In this document: positions 47,253 through 57,133 of the stretch, piece after piece
Layout of the letters: each line of letters opens with the position of its first letter
Position numbering within the stretch: the first letter of the stretch is position 1
DNA from: Ignavibacteriales bacterium
GTDB taxonomy: Bacteria > Bacteroidota > Ignavibacteria > Ignavibacteriales > Ignavibacteriaceae
Reading direction: 5' to 3'
Length of the DNA stretch: 64,000 nucleotides
Assembly: GCA_016709155.1 (NCBI GenBank)
Contig: JADJEI010000001.1
Coordinates: forward strand, 310,001 to 374,000
Notes under the pieces: model-generated
Told to the model about the DNA's origin: nothing
The model's input: the letters and a program-made list of their open reading frames with translations, nothing else
Databases searched by the model: none
Program-made: the position numbers and the translations under genes

Positions 47253-47459
47253 ATGTCAGAAACATTAATATACATAATCATATTTGCAGTGATAACGTTT
47301 TTTATGCCCAGAGGACACGGTGCTCACGGCGGCGGTGGAATGGGCAACTGCAGCGGACATTCACACGGTTCGCATAAAGGACATTCAAATAAAGATAATG
47401 AATCTGACACAAATGGATCAGATCTTAAACAAGAATGTGAACATCAGCTTCATTATTAA
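47253..47459 (+). CDS. Small His/Gly-rich membrane-anchored protein
   Basis: 68 residues. One hydrophobic segment (LIYIIIFAVITFFM) is followed by a His- and Gly-rich tail (RGHGAHGGGGMGNCSGHSHG) containing about ten His and two Cys. It probably sits in the inner membrane with a metal-binding tail. It is similar in build to short DUF2933-type proteins of metal resistance loci, but the family is not certain. Confidence 0.55.
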   Translation: MSETLIYIIIFAVITFFMPRGHGAHGGGGMGNCSGHSHGSHKGHSNKDNESDTNGSDLKQECEHQLHY

Positions 47460-47477
47460 AACTAATTAGATGATAAA

Positions 47478-47744
47478 ATGGTTAAGAAAATTCATTTTTT
47501 TATTTTACCAACGTCCAGTTTGATCTATGGAATTAGCTGGGCAGTGGTCTATTTAACATTCTCTGCTTTTCACGGAATGACTAAAATGTTTAACGACGAC
47601 TTTGTATTTTTAATAGCCAGTGTATTTAATATCAAAATTAGTTCTATTACAGCCGGTCTTACTTTCGCTTTTTTTGATGGGGCATTAGTCGGATTAATTG
47701 TAGGAACTTTAATTATTATGCTGTTTAAAAAAAATGAAGTATAA
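47478..47744 (+). CDS. Small membrane protein of unknown function
   Basis: 88 residues with two strong membrane helices (about 8-28 and 60-82) and a basic C-terminus (MLFKKNEV). The middle FHGMTKMFNDDF holds His and Met residues. Spacing of 18 bases from the previous gene suggests one transcript. No family is recognised. Confidence 0.5.
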   Translation: MVKKIHFFILPTSSLIYGISWAVVYLTFSAFHGMTKMFNDDFVFLIASVFNIKISSITAGLTFAFFDGALVGLIVGTLIIMLFKKNEV

Positions 47745-47764
47745 TTAAAGTTTACATAGAATTA

Positions 47765-48403
47765 TTGAATGGATTGATAATATTGAAAGAAATTGATAAC
47801 ACTGATGTGATTAGACATAGGTATAATAGATATTCAAAATTCTATGATATTTTTGAATTACCTATGGAAGTACTTTTTAGTAAATGGAGGAAAGAATTAG
47901 TAAAATATGGTTCAGGAAAAGTATTGGAAGTTGGTGTGGGTACAGGGAAAAATATCAAATATTATCCTAATGATATTGACTTAACAGCAATTGATTTCAG
48001 TGATGGGATGCTTTCGAAGGCAATTAAAAAATACAAGGACAAATTAAACATTAAGTTTATACAAATGGATATTCAAGCAACTAACTTTGAATCTAATACT
48101 TTCGATACAGTTATTGCTTCATATGTATTTTGTTCTGTTCCGGATCCTATTAAAGGGCTGAAAGAAATCAATCGGATATGTAAAAATAGTGGAAGAATAA
48201 TTCTGCTTGAGCATGTAAGAAGTGAAAACAAAATAGTTGGTGCGGTGATGGACTTGATTAACCCACTAATGGTAAACTTGCTTGGCTTTAACATAAATAG
48301 AAAAACTGAGACGAATATAGTTGATGCCGGATTTTATTCTTATCAGGTCAGGCATTTATGGTTCGATATTTTTAGAATGTTGATTATAAATAACAAGAAA
48401 TAA
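47765..48403 (+). CDS. SAM-dependent class I methyltransferase
   Basis: 212 residues from TTG at 47765 (a second TTG at 47783 is possible). Motif I is VLEVGVGTGKNIKYYP near residues 57-72, followed by LTAIDFSDGML and FDTVIASYVFCSVPDP. The pattern matches UbiE/Methyltransf_11 enzymes that methylate small molecules or lipids. The substrate is unknown. Its place among metal-redox genes suggests quinone, phosphatidylethanolamine or metalloid methylation, but nothing in the sequence decides. Confidence 0.75.
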   Translation: MNGLIILKEIDNTDVIRHRYNRYSKFYDIFELPMEVLFSKWRKELVKYGSGKVLEVGVGTGKNIKYYPNDIDLTAIDFSDGMLSKAIKKYKDKLNIKFIQMDIQATNFESNTFDTVIASYVFCSVPDPIKGLKEINRICKNSGRIILLEHVRSENKIVGAVMDLINPLMVNLLGFNINRKTETNIVDAGFYSYQVRHLWFDIFRMLIINNKK

Positions 48404-48429
48404 ATTCCAAATAAAAATCGGAGAAAATA

Positions 48430-48819
48430 ATGGGCTACTATTATAGTAAAATAATAGAGGACAGCTTTGAGAACACTCTGCGTAAAACAGAAGTTGCTCT
48501 TAAACAGGAGGGTTTCGGTATTTTAACTGAAATTGATGTTAAGGAAACCTTAAAGAAAAAATTAGATGTCGATTTCAAGAAGTATAAAATATTGGGTGCT
48601 TGCAATCCCCCTTATGCTTATAATGCCTTACTGGCAGAAGACAAAATAGGTGTTATGCTACCTTGTAATGTCATTGTTATTGAACAGGAAGAAAATAAAT
48701 TCGAGGTGGCTGCTGTTGATCCGGTATCATCGATGCAAGCTGTTAAAAATGATAATCTTTCTGAAATTGCAGCAGAAATAAAAGCAAAGTTAAAAAAAGT
48801 CGTAAATAGTCTTTCTTAA
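48430..48819 (+). CDS. DUF302 protein, copy 1
   Basis: 129 residues. EVALKQEGFGILTEIDVKET, then LGACNPPYAYNALLAEDKIG and LPCNVIVIEQ, are the DUF302 hallmarks. These small soluble proteins of unknown function often accompany metal or redox genes. GGAG precedes the ATG. A very close relative begins at 63830, so this is a recent duplication at the two ends of the copper block. Confidence 0.88.
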   Translation: MGYYYSKIIEDSFENTLRKTEVALKQEGFGILTEIDVKETLKKKLDVDFKKYKILGACNPPYAYNALLAEDKIGVMLPCNVIVIEQEENKFEVAAVDPVSSMQAVKNDNLSEIAAEIKAKLKKVVNSLS

Positions 48820-49059
48820 GTATGAAAACATGTAGTGATTTAAGAAAAAATAGTTTATTGGTTAAGTGTTGGCTTTATTGCTTTGATAAATGACCTTATT
48901 GAAAACGCGTATCTTCTATCAGCGAGAGACAAATATTTTTGATAAAACGAAAAGAATCTAAAGTTATTGTTTATAAAATATTTCCCAAAGCTATTGAAAA
49001 TTTCTGTCCTACAATATCTGCAAATAACTAATAAACTCTTCATTGATTCTCTTAACATA
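48820..49059. other. Intergenic DNA after DUF302
   Basis: AT-rich non-coding spacer with no clear gene or RNA. It leads into promoter P3. Confidence 0.35.
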
Positions 49060-49151
49060 TTTAAAAATTTTTAAGATTCTTAAATCCTTCAATAAGTAAA
49101 GTCTCAAACATTTACTAAAAACACAACTTTTGAGTGGCACTCCTATTGCAA
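49060..49151 (+). promoter_or_regulatory. Consensus sigma-54 promoter P3 upstream of copA
   Basis: TGGCAC-N5-TTGCA at 49135-49150 is a perfect -24/-12 sigma-54 core. Seventy-five bases upstream lies TTTAAAAATTTTTAAGATTC followed by TTAAATCC, matching the upstream motif of P1/P2 (TTTAAAAATATTTAAACTCC) in most positions. It drives copA and probably the genes after it. Confidence 0.85.
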
Positions 49152-49270
49152 TGTCCTTGATACAATAAAAAAAGTTAAGAAAATGTTTCATGATTAAAAA
49201 TAATTTAATTTCAGGGCACGAATCTCACCAACAATAAGAGAATATAAATTAAGTGCAAGGAGATTATAAA

Positions 49271-49304
49271 ATGTTGAATGAATTGAAATCCCGCATTGCG
49301 GGGA
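49271..49304. repeat. REP-like hairpin R2 supplying the start of copA
   Basis: ATGTTGAATGAATTGAAATC, then CCGCATTGCGGGGAC, matches R1 at 46675 except at a few positions; AATCCCGCA/TGCGGG pairs. It lies in frame and provides the start codon and MLNELKSRIAGT of CopA. Confidence 0.6.
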
Positions 49305-52014
49305 CACACGACCCTGTATGTGGTATGGAAGTTAAATCACCATCAAAATATTTTATTGATTTGGACGGGAAAAAGTATGAGTTCTGCTCGGAAAACTGCC
49401 AAAACAAATTTGCTCTTGACCCTAATAAATATATTGAGGAAATAAATAAAGTGGAACCATCAAATAGAACTACAAGCTATGGAATAGAAAAACTTTCTTT
49501 ACCTATTAATGGTTTGCACTGCGCTTCCTGTGTTACCACCGTAGAAAAAGCAATAAAGAAGCTGCCGGGTATAAAAGTAGCTCACGTTAATTATGCTACA
49601 GCAACTGCACACGTGGAATTTAAAAGTGGTGAAACTTCAACCGAAGAAATAATCGGAGCAATTAAAAAAGCCGGTTATCAAACCGGGCAGACAACTTTGA
49701 AGATTGGAATACGAGGAATGCATTGCGGGTCGTGTGTGACCAAGATTGAAAAAGAGCTGAAACAAAAAAGCGGTGTTGTTTCTGCAAGTGTTGACCTTGG
49801 AAATGAATCTGCTATTGTAATTTATATTCCTGGTCTTATTGATACAAAAGCAATTAAAAATGTTATTGAAAAATTAGGTTACCAGACATTCGATACTTCT
49901 GGAATAAAAGCCGAAGAGAAATCTGTAACGCCCTTGAGTAAAATTGAAAAAGCAGCAGCAGAACCTGTTGATGAGAACCAGGCTGCCCGTGAAAAAGAAT
50001 ATAAAACATTGATAAGAAAATTTATCTTTGCTGCAATACTTGCTCTGCCTGTTATTTTCTTCAGTTATCCAACTGTTTGGGGATTATCCGAACAATTTCA
50101 AATGGGTTCTCCTGTTTTAAGATACATCTGGATAGCAATGGGAATATTAGCTCTGCCCGTGATGTTCTGGTCGGGCTCACAGTTTTATACAGGTGCATTA
50201 GCGGCATTTAAAAATCGTTCGGCAAATATGCACACATTAATTGCAACCGGAATTTCGGCAGCGTGGGTCTATTCGATGATCGCTACCTATTTTCCACAAA
50301 TATTTCCCGTAACTGAATTAGCCGATCAGTTTTTTGATGTAATTTTTGTTGTAGTAGCGCTGGTTGTACTAGGAATGGCTCTTGAGATTAGGGCAAAAGG
50401 AAAAAGTTCTGAAGCAATAAAAAAACTGATTGGATTGCAAGCGAAAACCGCAAGAGTATTGCGTAATGGAAATGAAATTGATCTGCCTGTTGAAGAAGTG
50501 GTACTTGACGATATAATTATTGTAAGACCCGGAGAAAAAATTCCTGTAGATGGTATCCTTGTAGATGGATCATCATCAATAGACGAATCGATGATTACTG
50601 GTGAATCTATTCCAGTTGAAAAGCACGCTGGCGATGAATTAATCGGAGCTACAATTAACAAAACCGGTTCCTTTAAATTCAAAGCTACAAAAGTTGGAAA
50701 GGATACAGCGCTCGCACAAATTATTCAGATGGTTGAACAAGCTCAGAGTTCTAAAGCTCCCATTCAAAAATTGTTGACAAGGTTTCAGGATATTTTGTCC
50801 CTGCAGTTATCATTGCAGCTATTCTTTCATTTGTTATATGGTATGTATTCGGACCCGCACCTCAGCTTATTTATGCACTGATTGTTTTTGTAACTGTATT
50901 AGTAATTGCCTGCCCGTGTGCTCTTGGTCTGGCAACACCAATTTCTTTAATGGTTGGTGTAGGTAAAGGTGCTGAGAACGGAATATTAATTAGAAGCGGG
51001 GAGGCATTGGAAACAGCACAAAAGTTAAACACAATTGTTCTGGATAAAACCGGAACCATAACTGAAGGGAAACCTTCTTTAACAGATGTTCTTACCGCAA
51101 ATGGATTTTCCGAAAATGATGTTCTTAGATTAAGCGCGAGTGTTGAAAAATCTTCCGAGCATCCTTTAGCTGAAGCTATTGTGAACGGAGCTAAAAATAA
51201 ATCTCTCGAATTGTTTGATGCTCAAAACTTTAATGCTGTGCCCGGTCACGGTGTTGAAGCAAATGTTAATGGAAGAAAAATATTTCTTGGCAACTTAAAG
51301 ATGATGGAAAAATTTTCTATAGATCTTGGTGATCTGGAAGAAAAAAGTATAAAACTTGCAGATGATGGTAAAACACCAATGTTTATTGCAATAGATGATA
51401 AAGCTGCCGGAATTATTGCCGTTGCAGATACGATTAAATCGGATTCTAAAGATGCCATTGCATTGCTTAAAAAAATGGGATTGGAAGTAGTAATGATAAC
51501 CGGCGATAATACAAGGACTGCAAATGCAATCGGCAGACAGGTTGGTATAGATAGAGTTCTCGCGGAAGTTTTGCCGGAAGATAAAGCATTCAATGTTCAG
51601 AAACTGCAAAATGAAGGGAAGATAGTTGCAATGGTTGGTGATGGAATAAATGATGCCCCTGCACTAGCACAAGCAGATATCGGTCTAGCAATAGGTACAG
51701 GAACTGACGTTGCAATTGAAGCGTCTGACATTACTTTAATTAAAGGAAGTCTTAAAGGTGTTGTTTTAGCTATTCAGCTTTCCAACGCTACAATGAAAAA
51801 TATAAAAGAGAATTTATTCGGGGCTTTCTTTTACAATGGATTGGGATTACCAATTGCTGCTGGTTTGCTTTTCCCCTTCTTCGGAGTTTTGCTCTCTCCA
51901 ATAATTGCTGGTGCAGCTATGGCATTCAGTTCAGTAACAGTTGTAACTAATGCAAATCGTTTACGAAGATTTTCCCCAAAAGGAATTCCTTCGGAAAAAC
52001 CAAAATTGAAATAA
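49271..52014 (+). CDS. copA: Copper-type P1B ATPase with YHS and two HMA domains, one frameshift
   Basis: Two frames (to about 50770, then to 52014) join as ...SKAPIQKIVDKVSGYFVPAV when one A is added to the A5 run at 50766-50770; total about 914 residues. Order: YHS domain (HDPVCGMEV, YEFCSENCQNKF), HMA1 with CASC, HMA2 with CGSC, actuator TGES, the intramembrane CPC in ACPCALGLATP, the phosphorylation site DKTGT, SEHPLAEA and GDGINDAPAL. It pumps Cu(I)/Ag(I) from the cytoplasm. ATG 49271 is chosen over GTG 49253 because AAGGAG lies between them. The first ~12 codons come from a REP-like hairpin. Confidence 0.93.
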
Positions 52015-52026
52015 GGAGTTGATAAA

Positions 52027-52404
52027 ATGGCACTTGATCAAATTTTAGTAATCATAGGTGGACTTGGTTTATCGGCTTTAGTTGCCTGGTATTTCTGGTT
52101 CTCTGAAAAGAATGCAATAAAAGTTGATGTTTCGAATAGCGGAGTACAGGAAGCTGTCATTAAAGTGAAAGGCGGCTACACGCCCGATGTTCTTATATTC
52201 GAAGCCGGGAAACCAATCAAACTTAATTTTATTAGAGAGGAAACTGCTGCCTGTACTGAAGAAGTTGTCTTCTCAGATTTTAATAAAAGAGCAACGCTTA
52301 CACCATTTAAAACTATTCCGGTAGAATTGGAAATTGATAAACCTGGAGAATATGGTTTTCAATGCGGAATGGGAATGATTAAAGGGAAATTGATTGTTCA
52401 ATAA
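52027..52404 (+). CDS. Membrane-anchored cupredoxin-like copper protein
   Basis: 125 residues. An N-terminal anchor (ILVIIGGLGLSALVAWYFWF) precedes a beta-sandwich of the Cupredoxin_1 type: TPDVLIFEAGKPIKLNFIRE, then ACTEEVVFSDFNKRATL and EYGFQCGMGMIKGKLIV. Two Cys and several Met at the expected loops suggest copper handling. Strong Shine-Dalgarno AAGGAG, 12 bases after copA, so it probably exchanges copper with the ATPase. Confidence 0.82.
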   Translation: MALDQILVIIGGLGLSALVAWYFWFSEKNAIKVDVSNSGVQEAVIKVKGGYTPDVLIFEAGKPIKLNFIREETAACTEEVVFSDFNKRATLTPFKTIPVELEIDKPGEYGFQCGMGMIKGKLIVQ

Positions 52405-52504
52405 TTTTCCTTTAAAACCTTGTTTGTTCTAAACGTGGTTAATGAAAACATTTAAATGAAGAAATGACTTTAGCCAAATAACAATAAACATAATGGAGAG
52501 TAAA

Positions 52505-52981
52505 ATGAATTCTAATAAAACAAAAATATTTTCGTTTTTTCTTATTGCTTTTGTTTTTGTGGGTATCCATCCCTACGGAACAAGTTTAATATTTGCACAA
52601 TTAGAAAAAGGTCCGAAAGCAGTGATCCGTCCAACGGGATATGATTTTGGAAATATTGTGCAAGACTCAATTATTGCAAGAAATTTTGTAATTACAAATG
52701 GAGGAAGCGATGTTCTTAAGATAACCAAAGTTAGTGCTTCTTGTGGGTGTACTGCTGTAATGCCTGCAAAAAACGAATTAATGCCGGGTGAATCAACAGA
52801 CATAAAAGTTACATTTAATTCAAAAGGAAAATCCGGAAAGCAAAACAAGATCATTACCATTGAGACAAATGATCCAAAGAATTCTGCAATAAAACTTTCT
52901 CTGACTGGAAATGTTTTTATAAAAGAAAGCTCTTCTAATCAGATTGAAAAAAGTAAAACTGAAAATTTCAAAATAAATTAA
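52505..52981 (+). CDS. Secreted DUF1573 protein
   Basis: 158 residues from ATG 52505, whose Shine-Dalgarno GGAGAG overlaps the alternative ATG at 52493. The signal peptide is followed by a single DUF1573 domain: YDFGNIVQDSIIARNFVITN, ASCGCTAVMP and TNDPKNSAIKLSLTGNV. DUF1573 is common in Bacteroidota as a periplasmic Ig-like domain whose CGC motif may bind metal. Function is unknown. Confidence 0.8.
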   Translation: MNSNKTKIFSFFLIAFVFVGIHPYGTSLIFAQLEKGPKAVIRPTGYDFGNIVQDSIIARNFVITNGGSDVLKITKVSASCGCTAVMPAKNELMPGESTDIKVTFNSKGKSGKQNKIITIETNDPKNSAIKLSLTGNVFIKESSSNQIEKSKTENFKIN

Positions 52982-52986
52982 GAAAT

Positions 52987-53095
52987 CACCTTACGTAAAA
53001 GTAGCTTTTATGTCATTCTGAACTTGTTTCAGAATCTTCTTTTCCTAAGATTTTTAGATGCTGAAATGAATTCAGCATGACAACTGCGTAAGGTG
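52987..53095. repeat. Nested palindromic repeat (REP/MITE-like)
   Basis: An outer pair CACCTTACG (52987-52995)/CGTAAGGTG (53087-53095) encloses an inner pair TGTCATTCTGAA (53011-53022)/TTCAGCATGACA (53071-53082). The inner type is a common dispersed repeat in this lineage. The flank AAATCACCTTACG recurs at 63786 without the insert. Confidence 0.6.
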
Positions 53096-53143
53096 CTTAA
53101 TAAATCAACTGACTAATAATTATAAATTAAAAAGGAACTTATC

Positions 53144-53551
53144 ATGAAAACAATGGCGTATTTATCTTTTCTTCTTGCTGTCTTTCTTTTGATCATCGGA
53201 TCATCTTTTGCTCAGGATACGACTCAACAAAAAAGCTGCTGTAAAAAGGAGATGAAAGAAATGAATGAAGATTCACATCATAATATGGATATGGACAACA
53301 GCGAATCGAAGCATCAAAATATGGACATGGATAATCACCAGCCCGGAGAACAATCCATTCTCAGAGAAGGTGAAATTGATCTTAAAGGAATAGATATGAA
53401 TAAAGATGGTAAAGTATATCAGGATGTGATGGACTGGAACGTAATTTCAGACACTCCCGGCGAATGCCCGGTCTGTGGTATGGAACTAAAAGAAGTAAGT
53501 CTGGAAAAAGCAACAGAAAATTTGATAAAGAACAATTTCAAAGTAAAATAA
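53144..53551 (+). CDS. Secreted heavy-metal-binding-domain protein
   Basis: 135 residues. The signal peptide (YLSFLLAVFLLIIGSSFAQ) is followed by a Cys/His/Met-rich linker (SCCKKEM, SHHNMDMDN repeats). A C-terminal HMBD follows: TPGECPVCGMELKEV. The last ~60 residues are nearly the same as the C-terminal extension of CusB (KAIDENNDGKVFQDQMDWNV against KGIDMNKDGKVYQDVMDWNV). It is a likely periplasmic copper or silver carrier for the efflux system. Confidence 0.8.
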   Translation: MKTMAYLSFLLAVFLLIIGSSFAQDTTQQKSCCKKEMKEMNEDSHHNMDMDNSESKHQNMDMDNHQPGEQSILREGEIDLKGIDMNKDGKVYQDVMDWNVISDTPGECPVCGMELKEVSLEKATENLIKNNFKVK

Positions 53552-53574
53552 TTGCAAATTTATGAGGTATTAAA

Positions 53575-54517
53575 ATGATTTGTAACTTTTGCGGAACTAA
53601 TAATAGTCAGGAAAATAAATTCTGCTCTAACTGTGGAGAAGAGTCAGTTGCGGCAAATAATTCCGGATTAAATGTTTGTTCCCACTGTGGTGCAGAAAAT
53701 GATAAGGACAATAGTTTTTGTATCGCCTGCGGTAATAAGATATCTACTGGGTTTTACAAAAGCGAACATTCGGATCAGCCTAATAGAAATTACAAACAGA
53801 ATAGGAGAGAAATATCTAAGAAGGTACTCAACAATAATAAAAAGAGTAGGCATCAATTTAATAGCAGCAATAGTCTTAAGACTTTGTGGATCATTGTAGG
53901 GACTGTTATTGTAACCGTGCTGCTCCTTATTTCTTTTGATCTAATCTTTAGAATTGACTCGAATAAAATTCCCATTGACAAGGTTAGCAGTAATCCGGTA
54001 ATTGAGGCAAAGGTTTTTGAAGTTGCTTCTAAATTCGTTTGCTCTTGCGGCACTTGCAATGAGGAATCTCTTGAGGCATGTGCTTGCGGACGTGCTGTTG
54101 AGGAACGGCAATTTATTCGTGGCTATTTAGAGCAGAATCAAAAGCCGGACGATATTGTTGTTGCGGTTGCAAATAAATATGGCTGGATGAAAGCCGAATT
54201 TGCATCGAACTATAAAGTGGATGTTTCAAGAGTTTGGAAACCAAGTCAACTTCAAGTAACAAAAGATATTATTTCAACTACACCAGGGTTTAAGTAATAC
54301 CAAAGCTACAATTTCAGACAAATATATAATTTACTCTGTTTTTAATTGCCCTTGCAAGCAATGTACAATTGATGAACTGAAAGATTGCAACTGTCCTCAC
54401 CCTAATGGTGCTAAAGAGGTAAAAAGTTTTATTGATAATAAAATAAATGAAAATAGATATACAATTAATGAAATTATCGACTTAGTTGATCGAACTTACG
54501 GCGGAAAAAAAGCGTAG
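53575..54517 (+). CDS. Zinc-ribbon membrane protein with two CcmH-like domains, frameshifted
   Basis: The first frame ends at 54297, but removing one G from GGG near 54287-54289 continues it as SNTKATISDKYIIYSVFNCP to 54517 (about 313 residues). Two zinc ribbons (CNFCG..CSNCG, CSHCG..CIACG) are followed by a membrane helix (LWIIVGTVIVTVLLLISFDL). Then come two tandem CcmH/CycL-type segments with Cys motifs: FVCSCGTCNEESLEACACGR and NCPCKQCTIDELKDCNCPHP, each with the following helix pair. CcmH proteins handle heme or apocytochrome thiols. The tandem fusion with zinc ribbons is unusual. Confidence 0.6.
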
Positions 54518-54602
54518 CTTAAAAGAATTTTGAGCTGATTGATTAGTCATAAAGAAAATTGAATAAAGAAAAAAAGAGAATTTAAATTAATTAGGAGTGA
54601 AA

Positions 54603-55271
54603 ATGGCGACATTAAATTTTTGTCCAAAATGCGGAAATAAAATAACACCCAATACAAAATTTTGTCCAAATTGTGGTGGTCAATTAACGAACACAGTAAC
54701 CAACGGAAATAAAAGAGAAAAAGTATTGAAGGCAAATAAGAAGTCAAATAAAAATGGTTTATTCTTTGGAGTAGTATCTGTCCTCTTTGTTGGTGCACTA
54801 ATTTATTACTTGAATGCTAAACCATCAAAAGAAGCTGCAATAATTGAAGATCAACCGAAAGTAACTGAGAGCGTTACTTTTCCGGCAGTTCGGTATGATC
54901 ATGCTTATTCAGTTGCTTTGGCAAACAATGGTAAGATTGTACTTCCTCTTGATGTTGTGAAAGAAAGAAAATTTGTGAAGTTCGATTACATCGGGGCTAA
55001 CACAACCATACCTTTGCTTGCCTATCTGACAGAAGACGGCAAAGTGGTTACTGCTATTAGTCTGTGCGAACCCTGTGATTCCAAAGACTTTCATATCCAG
55101 GGAAGTGATTTAATTTGTAACTCCTGCGGTACTACCTGGAATTTAAATAACCTTGATGCTATCAGCGGATCGTGCGGTAAATATCCTCCGGATCCAGTCC
55201 GCAGTAAGGTTGTAGGAAATGAAATTCAAATTGATGAAAATTTAGTGCTCGGTTGGACTAGAAGAATATAG
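54603..55271 (+). CDS. Zinc-ribbon DUF2318 protein (FtrD-like)
   Basis: 222 residues from ATG 54603 (AGGAG at 54593-54597). An N-terminal zinc ribbon (CPKCG..CPNCG) precedes a membrane helix (GLFFGVVSVLFVGALIYYL). The DUF2318 domain follows: SLCEPCDSKDFHIQG, LICNSCGTTWNLN and GSCGKYPPDPVR. DUF2318 occurs in FtrD-like iron-transport proteins and binds metal through its Cys pairs. It lies 1 base before the FtsX-like permease, implying a shared transporter. Confidence 0.8.
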   Translation: MATLNFCPKCGNKITPNTKFCPNCGGQLTNTVTNGNKREKVLKANKKSNKNGLFFGVVSVLFVGALIYYLNAKPSKEAAIIEDQPKVTESVTFPAVRYDHAYSVALANNGKIVLPLDVVKERKFVKFDYIGANTTIPLLAYLTEDGKVVTAISLCEPCDSKDFHIQGSDLICNSCGTTWNLNNLDAISGSCGKYPPDPVRSKVVGNEIQIDENLVLGWTRRI

Positions 55272-55272
55272 T

Positions 55273-56451
55273 ATGAAACTCTATAACATCTCTATTCAAA
55301 GTATACGAAGAAGAAAATCCAGAACAGCTTTCTTGGTTATCGGATTACTGATTGCGGTTGCATCATTTGTAACACTTTATATTGTTTCAGATAATGTAAA
55401 CAAAAGCGTTGCGGAAAATTTAGATGAATTTGGTGCTAATATGCTGGTCACCCCAAAAAACGATGGCTTAAATCTTAACTATGGAGGAATATCCATCACG
55501 GGTTTGACAATTGAAAACGGCAGTTTAAAACAGAGTGATATTTCAATAATTAAATCAATTAAGAACAAAGATAACTTAAGCATAATTGCCCCTAAGTTAT
55601 TCAATAGGGTAACTATCAAATCCGAAAACGTATCGGCTGAAAAAAATGTAATTGCTGCGGGAGTAAATTTTCAGGATGAAATTCGTTTAAAAAAATGGTG
55701 GAAAGTATCCGGAAAGTATCCGCAGGAAAGCAATGAAGCTTTAATCGGAAGTGAAGTCGCTAAACAATTAAATGTTATATTAAATCAAAAAATCAATCTG
55801 AATAGTAAAGAATTTATCGCAGCCGGGATTCTAAATGAAACAGGTTCACAGGATGACGGTTTAATATTTACTGATTTAAAGGCTGCGCAAAGCCTTTTCA
55901 ATAAGCAGGATGAATTAAGTCTCATTGAGATTGCTGCCCGGTGTTACGATTGTCCTATAGAAGAAATTGTCAGACAAACCTCTGCTAAACTACCCGGCGC
56001 AAAAGTAACTGCAATCAAGCAGTCAATTGAATCTCAGATGACCGTTATACACAGCTTTGAACATTTCTCTTTCGGAATTTCTGCTGTAATTCTTGTCATC
56101 TCTTTACTGATTGTATTCACAAATGTTAATGCTTCCGTAAATGAAAGGACAAAAGAGATCGGAATTTTTATGGCTGTCGGTTTCAGAAGATGGCATATCA
56201 TAAAAATTATTTTGCTCGAAGTATTAATTGCAAGTTTTGTCGCAGGTTTGACAGGATTTTTTATTGGCGTAGGGTCCGCAAAAATAATAACTCCAATGTT
56301 AAGTATGAATGCAAACATAAAAATAGATTTTAGCTATACACTTTTGTTAATGTCAGCCGGAATGGCTGTTGTTGCCGGGCTGCTTGCAAGTGTCTTCCCC
56401 GCACTTAAGGCGGCCAGGCTTGATCCTACTTCAGCATTCAGAAGTTTATAA
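55273..56451 (+). CDS. ABC transporter permease, FtsX/MacB type
   Basis: 392 residues. An N-terminal helix (RTAFLVIGLLIAVASFVTLY) precedes a large periplasmic MacB-like domain, then three C-terminal helices with the FtsX signature (NERTKEIGIFMAVGFRRWHI and AVVAGLLASVFPALKAARLD). It works with the adjacent ATPase. The DUF2318 partner suggests metal or heme related export or membrane-stress work rather than antibiotic efflux. Confidence 0.88.
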   Translation: MKLYNISIQSIRRRKSRTAFLVIGLLIAVASFVTLYIVSDNVNKSVAENLDEFGANMLVTPKNDGLNLNYGGISITGLTIENGSLKQSDISIIKSIKNKDNLSIIAPKLFNRVTIKSENVSAEKNVIAAGVNFQDEIRLKKWWKVSGKYPQESNEALIGSEVAKQLNVILNQKINLNSKEFIAAGILNETGSQDDGLIFTDLKAAQSLFNKQDELSLIEIAARCYDCPIEEIVRQTSAKLPGAKVTAIKQSIESQMTVIHSFEHFSFGISAVILVISLLIVFTNVNASVNERTKEIGIFMAVGFRRWHIIKIILLEVLIASFVAGLTGFFIGVGSAKIITPMLSMNANIKIDFSYTLLLMSAGMAVVAGLLASVFPALKAARLDPTSAFRSL

Positions 56452-56463
56452 TAGGAATGGTAA

Positions 56464-57133
56464 ATGAGTTTAATTGATTTAAAATATGTTACTAAAGAAT
56501 ATAAAACTGGTGAAGAAAAAATCCTTGCTGTAAATAATATTTCGCTTGAGATCGAAGAAGGTAACTTTGTTACTCTGATGGGTGAGTCGGGTTCCGGGAA
56601 AAGTACTCTACTTACTATGCTTGGCGGATTAAGCAAGCCTACACGTGGAAATATAGTCATCGATCAAATTGATATTTATAAACTGTCGCCTAATATCCTG
56701 GCTGATTTTAGAAGAGAATATATTGGTTTTGTATTTCAGGCATTTCAGTTAATTCCCTACTTGACTGTGATTGAAAATGTGATTCTTCCATTATCCCTGA
56801 ACGGTTATTCAAAAAAAGGAACAATTAAAATTAGCAAATGGAATTCTTGAAAAAGTCCATCTTGAAAACAAACCCAATAGATTGATAAATGATTTGAGCG
56901 GCGGCGAGCAGCAAAGGGTTGCAATTGCAAGAGCATTAATAAACGATCCAATGATACTTTTAGCTGATGAACCGACAGGAAATCTTGACAGCAAAACCAG
57001 TGAAGAAATTATGAATATTTTCTCGGTGCTGAATAAGGCTGGTAAAACTATAATCATGGTAACACATAACTCTGATTTTCAAAAATATGCAGTAAGAAAT
57101 ATCAAATTATCTGACGGAAAATTATTATGCTGA
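56464..57133 (+). CDS. ABC transporter ATP-binding protein, frameshifted
   Basis: Frames 56464 to about 56817 and onward to 57133 join if one A is removed from the A7 run at 56811-56817 (NGYSKKEQLKLANGILEKV). The chain is about 222 residues, usual for MacB/LolD-type ATPases. Walker A is GESGSGKST, the signature LSGGEQQRVAIARAL, and Walker B LLADEPTGNLD. It energises the FtsX-like permease upstream. The stop overlaps the start of the YHS gene. Confidence 0.88.
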
